Source: Candidatus Rokuibacteriota bacterium (GTDB lineage Bacteria > Methylomirabilota > Methylomirabilia > Rokubacteriales > CSP1-6). Taken from it: a stretch of DNA of 8,438 nucleotides. A model generated the notes under the pieces. The model saw nothing but the letters and a program-made list of their open reading frames with translations, did not search any database and was not told where the DNA came from. Position numbers and translations under genes: made by a program. Below are positions 6,269 through 8,438 of the stretch, one piece after another; position 1 is the stretch's first letter, and every line of letters begins with the position of its first letter. The stretch is taken from the NCBI GenBank assembly GCA_003220195.1, contig QHRT01000240.1, positions 1-8,438 of the forward strand, read 5' to 3'.

Positions 6269-7227
6269 GAGTACGAGATCCGGGGATCGATCAGGCAATA
6301 CGCGAGGTCGGTCAGCAGATTCGCCGTGACGACGACGGCGGCGATCATCAGATTCACGCCCATGATCACGGGGTAGTCGCGCTCGAACACGGCGCCGACG
6401 GCAAGACGACCGATGCCCGGCCACGCGAACACCGTTTCGGTCAACACGGCGCCCCCGACCAGGCTCGGCAGCGACAGTCCGACGACCGTCACGACCGGGA
6501 TCAAGGCGTTGCGCAGCGCGTGGCGCCACACGACGCGACGACCCGAGAGCCCCTTGGCGCGCGCCGTGCGCACGTAGTCCTGCCGGAGCGCTTCCAGCAA
6601 GCTCGACCGCGTGAAGCGCATGAACGCCGCCATCTGGATGAGCCCGAGCGTCAGCGTCGGCAGGATCAGATGGCGAGCGCGCGACAGGACATCGCTCTCA
6701 CGTCCATACTCGCTGAGGCCGGACGCGGGCAAGAGGCCGAAGAGCTCGGAAAAGATCAGGATCAGCATGATGCCGAGCCAGAAGCTCGGAAACGAGACGC
6801 CGAACAGGGAGAGGGACGATCCAAGCGTGTCCCAGATCGTTCCGCGTCTGACCGCGGCCAGGACGCCGAGCGGAATCGCGGCGACCAGCGCGAACGCGAG
6901 CGCGCTGCCGGTCAGCTGGAGCGTCGGGCCGAGACGATCCAGGATCAGCGTCGCGACGGGATCGCCGGTCTTGAACGAGCGCCCGAGGTCGCCACGACAC
7001 GCGGCGGCCGCCCAGGACAGGTACTGCACGAGGAGGGGACGATCGAGCCCGAGCCGCTGGCGGATCTGCGCGGCCGCCTCCTGCGAGAATTCCCCGCCGA
7101 CGAGCACGGCCTCGGGGCCACCCGGAGCGAGCCGCATGAACGTGAACAGGATCATCGACACGCCGACCAGCATCAGCACGGCGAAGCCGAGGCGCTTCAG
7201 CAGATACGCTCTGAGCGGCGCGTCCAT
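6265..7227 (-). CDS. DppB-type ABC transporter permease
   Basis: This 320-residue inner-membrane permease of the peptide/nickel/opine ABC importer class would pair with the DppC-type subunit to form the channel. The N-terminus is diagnostic: a short cytoplasmic stretch, TM1 at about residues 14-31, then RLAPGGPEAVL and a periplasmic region with RLGLDRPLLVQYL and GDLGRSF. Further membrane segments follow at about 104-126, 138-168 and 188-204. The EAA loop that contacts the ATPase lies at 217-245 (DYVRTARAKGLSGRRVVWRH, ending NALIPV). The C-terminal VFAWPGIGRLAVGAVFERDY and LIDPRI blocks are standard, and the length is typical. The ATG at 7227 starts just before TM1; its Shine-Dalgarno is poor. 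The TGA overlaps the next gene's GTG by 4 nt, showing tight coupling. No ATP-binding subunit gene is found in the window, so the ATPases must come from elsewhere. Confidence 0.95.
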   Translation of the reverse strand: MDAPLRAYLLKRLGFAVLMLVGVSMILFTFMRLAPGGPEAVLVGGEFSQEAAAQIRQRLGLDRPLLVQYLSWAAAACRGDLGRSFKTGDPVATLILDRLGPTLQLTGSALAFALVAAIPLGVLAAVRRGTIWDTLGSSLSLFGVSFPSFWLGIMLILIFSELFGLLPASGLSEYGRESDVLSRARHLILPTLTLGLIQMAAFMRFTRSSLLEALRQDYVRTARAKGLSGRRVVWRHALRNALIPVVTVVGLSLPSLVGGAVLTETVFAWPGIGRLAVGAVFERDYPVIMGVNLMIAAVVVTANLLTDLAYCLIDPRISYS

Positions 7228-7242
7228 GAGGGCGACCGCGCG

Positions 7243-7255
7243 AGCGTAGCACGCT
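7243..7255 (-). promoter_or_regulatory. Inverted repeat and possible extended -10 for the transporter operon
   Basis: AGCGT-AGC-ACGCT is a perfect 5-bp-arm inverted repeat. Read on the minus strand the same bases include TGC-TACGCT (7251-7243), an extended -10-like element ending 16 nt before the DppB-type ATG. No convincing -35 lies at the expected distance. An operator covering the operon promoter is possible; chance is also possible at this GC content. Confidence 0.3.
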
Positions 7256-7282
7256 TGACAGGGTCGGCACGCGGCCTGTATT
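7255..7282 (+). promoter_or_regulatory. Candidate sigma-70-type promoter for the CoA-transferase
   Basis: A perfect -35 hexamer TTGACA lies at 7255-7260 on the plus strand. With a 16-bp spacer the -10 candidate is TGTATT (7277-7282), and with 17 bp it is GTATTC. Transcription would then start only a few bases before the ATG at 7293, giving a very short leader. The -10 match is mediocre, so this is a prediction only. Confidence 0.45.
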
Positions 7283-7289
7283 CGACAGG
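7275..7289. promoter_or_regulatory. Inverted repeat CCTGT-N5-ACAGG upstream of the CoA-transferase
   Basis: CCTGT (7275-7279) and ACAGG (7285-7289) form a perfect 5-bp inverted repeat over the predicted -10 region. A third copy of ACAGG lies at 7258-7262, overlapping the -35 TTGACA. Three copies of one half-site across a promoter would suit a repressor operator. The regulator is unknown and no regulator gene is in the window. Confidence 0.3.
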
Positions 7290-7292
7290 ACC

Positions 7293-8438
7293 ATGTCCAG
7301 CGAGATCCTGAGCGGCGTGCGCGTGCTCGATTTCACCACCACCATCGCCGGCCCGCACTGCGGGCGGCTCCTCGCCGATCTCGGCGCCGACGTCGTGAAG
7401 ATCGAATCGCCCGACGGCGACATGATGCGGACGCGTCCGCCTCTCCGTCGGGGCGCGAGCACGTCCTATGGTCAGCTCAACGCCGGCAAGAAGAGCCTCG
7501 TGCTCGATCTGAAGCAACCGGCGGCGGTCGAAGTCGTCACGAGGCTCGCGCGTCGCGCGGACGTGCTCGTGGAAAACTTCCGGCCCGGCGTGATGCAGCG
7601 TCTCGGCCTCGACTGGGCCGTGCTCGCGAAGATCAATCCGGCGCTGGTCTACTGCGCGATCTCCGGCTACGGCCAGACGGGACCGTCGGCGGGACTGCCG
7701 GCGTACGCGCCGGTGATCCACGCGGCATCGGGCTACGACGTGGCGCATCTCTCGTATCAGGACGGCCGGACGAAGCCGGACAACAACGGCATCTTCATCG
7801 CGGACGTGCTGAGCGGTACCTACGCGTTCGGCGCGATCCTGGCCGCGCTCCACCACCGCGACCGGACCGGACAGGGCCAGCTCGTGGACGTCTCGATGCT
7901 GGAGAGCATGCTGACCATGACGCTCTCCGAGATGCAGCGGGCGCAGTTCCCCATGGCGCTGCCCGGCCGCCCGATGTTCGGGCCGATCGAGACCAGCGAC
8001 GGCTACATCATGCTCGCCGTCGCGAGCGAGCGGACGTTCGCGGACCTCGCGCGCGCCGCGGGGCGCGAGGACTGGCTCGCCGATCCGCGATTCGCCGTCT
8101 ACGCCGACCGCCGCCGCAACTGGCATCTCTTCGTCGAGGAGCTGGAGCAGTGGTCGCGACGGCTCACGACGGTGCAGTGCCAGGCCGCGTTCGATCGGTT
8201 CGGGGTGCCGTGCTCGCGCTACCGGACGGTGGAGGAAGCCATGGCCGACCCGCAGCTCGAGCATCGGCGCGCGTTCGGCGAGGTGCAGGACGCCGGGGGA
8301 ACGTTCCGCGCGCTGAACCCGCCGTTCCGGTTCTCCGACGCGCCGGCCGCGGTTCGGTCGCACGTCGCCGCGCTCGGCGAAGACAGCGGCGCGATCCTGG
8401 CGGAAGCGGGATACTCCCAGCGCGAGATCGAGGATCTG
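7293..8438 (+). CDS. CaiB/BaiF (class III) CoA-transferase, C-terminus outside window
   Basis: The visible 382 residues cover nearly all of a family III CoA-transferase (usually ~390-410 residues); the frame is still open at the right edge. These enzymes move CoA from an acyl-CoA donor to a free carboxylate such as formate/oxalate, carnitine, succinate or an aromatic acid. Family blocks are in order: LSGVRVLDFTTTIAGPHCGRLLADLGADVVKIE at about 6-38 (given here by its ends), LNAGKKSLVLDLK (62-74), VLVENFRPGVMQRLGLD (91-107) and the SGYGQTGP signature (124-131). D171 in IADVLSG matches the catalytic aspartate that forms the acyl anhydride. GQGQLVDVSMLESML and the C-terminal VPCSRYRTVEEAMADPQ follow. 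The ATG at 7293 has only AGGA two bases upstream, too close for a good Shine-Dalgarno, so the transcript may be nearly leaderless. The gene is divergent from the transporter operon and may share its control region. The carboxylate substrate is not predictable. Confidence 0.95.
   Translation, partial: MSSEILSGVRVLDFTTTIAGPHCGRLLADLGADVVKIESPDGDMMRTRPPLRRGASTSYGQLNAGKKSLVLDLKQPAAVEVVTRLARRADVLVENFRPGVMQRLGLDWAVLAKINPALVYCAISGYGQTGPSAGLPAYAPVIHAASGYDVAHLSYQDGRTKPDNNGIFIADVLSGTYAFGAILAALHHRDRTGQGQLVDVSMLESMLTMTLSEMQRAQFPMALPGRPMFGPIETSDGYIMLAVASERTFADLARAAGREDWLADPRFAVYADRRRNWHLFVEELEQWSRRLTTVQCQAAFDRFGVPCSRYRTVEEAMADPQLEHRRAFGEVQDAGGTFRALNPPFRFSDAPAAVRSHVAALGEDSGAILAEAGYSQREIEDL

Noticed and set aside
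5438..6529. A 363-residue minus-strand open frame spanning the end of DppB and the DppC region
   Set aside because: Only the part from 6268 to about 6119 is real (DppC N-terminus). The rest is out of frame with family sequence. It was kept as part of the broken permease feature rather than as a gene.
7197..8363. Minus-strand open frame antisense to the CoA-transferase
   Set aside because: Low-complexity Arg/His/Glu-rich product; the plus strand encodes the complete ordered set of class III CoA-transferase motifs.
1..8438. Defence system, CRISPR array, insertion sequence, integrase, tRNA or rRNA
   Set aside because: I looked for direct-repeat arrays, transposase or recombinase motifs and RNA gene cores on both strands and saw none.

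Overview
This is a very GC-rich window (not computed) that is almost entirely coding. It resembles a chromosomal catabolic or transport region from a free-living soil or subsurface bacterium. GTG starts are common, gene overlaps are short, and a family-5 peptide-binding protein sits with a D-aminoacylase-type amidohydrolase, a class III CoA-transferase and an MFS carrier. That mix is typical of GC-rich Pseudomonadota and of uncultured lineages such as Rokubacteria/Methylomirabilota, but the sequence does not settle the taxon. I see no rRNA, tRNA, CRISPR, insertion sequence or phage gene.

Layout. At the left edge (1-1120, minus) is the N-terminal ~373 residues of an MFS transporter that runs out of the window. 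Only 23 bp away and divergent from it is a complete N-acyl-D-amino-acid deacylase-like amidohydrolase (1144-2772, plus). A five-gene minus-strand cluster fills 7227-2764. In transcription order it holds a DppB-type permease, a DppC-type permease that is broken by a frame change with missing sequence, a secreted family-5 solute-binding protein, a class I SAM methyltransferase, and a small carboxymuconolactone decarboxylase (CMD)-like protein with an abnormal 5' end. Divergent from this cluster across a 65-bp regulatory gap is a CaiB/BaiF-type (class III) CoA-transferase (7293 to the right edge, plus) that lacks only its last residues.

How the parts may work together (inference). The binding protein and two permeases would form a peptide/nickel/opine-class ABC importer, but no ATPase genes lie in the window. 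The adjacent deacylase could release free D-amino acids from N-acyl or D-residue-containing compounds, and the MFS protein could move substrate or product. This would be a small scavenging module for D-amino-acid derivatives. The roles of the methyltransferase, CMD protein and CoA-transferase cannot be assigned from sequence.

The most notable points are two lesions or gene-structure oddities. The DppC-type gene changes frame near 6105-6121 and lacks roughly 20-25 expected codons. The CMD-like gene is in the same frame as the upstream methyltransferase, separated from it by a single TGA, and has no normal start codon where its homology appears to begin. I do not see a convincing novel defence or mobile system here.
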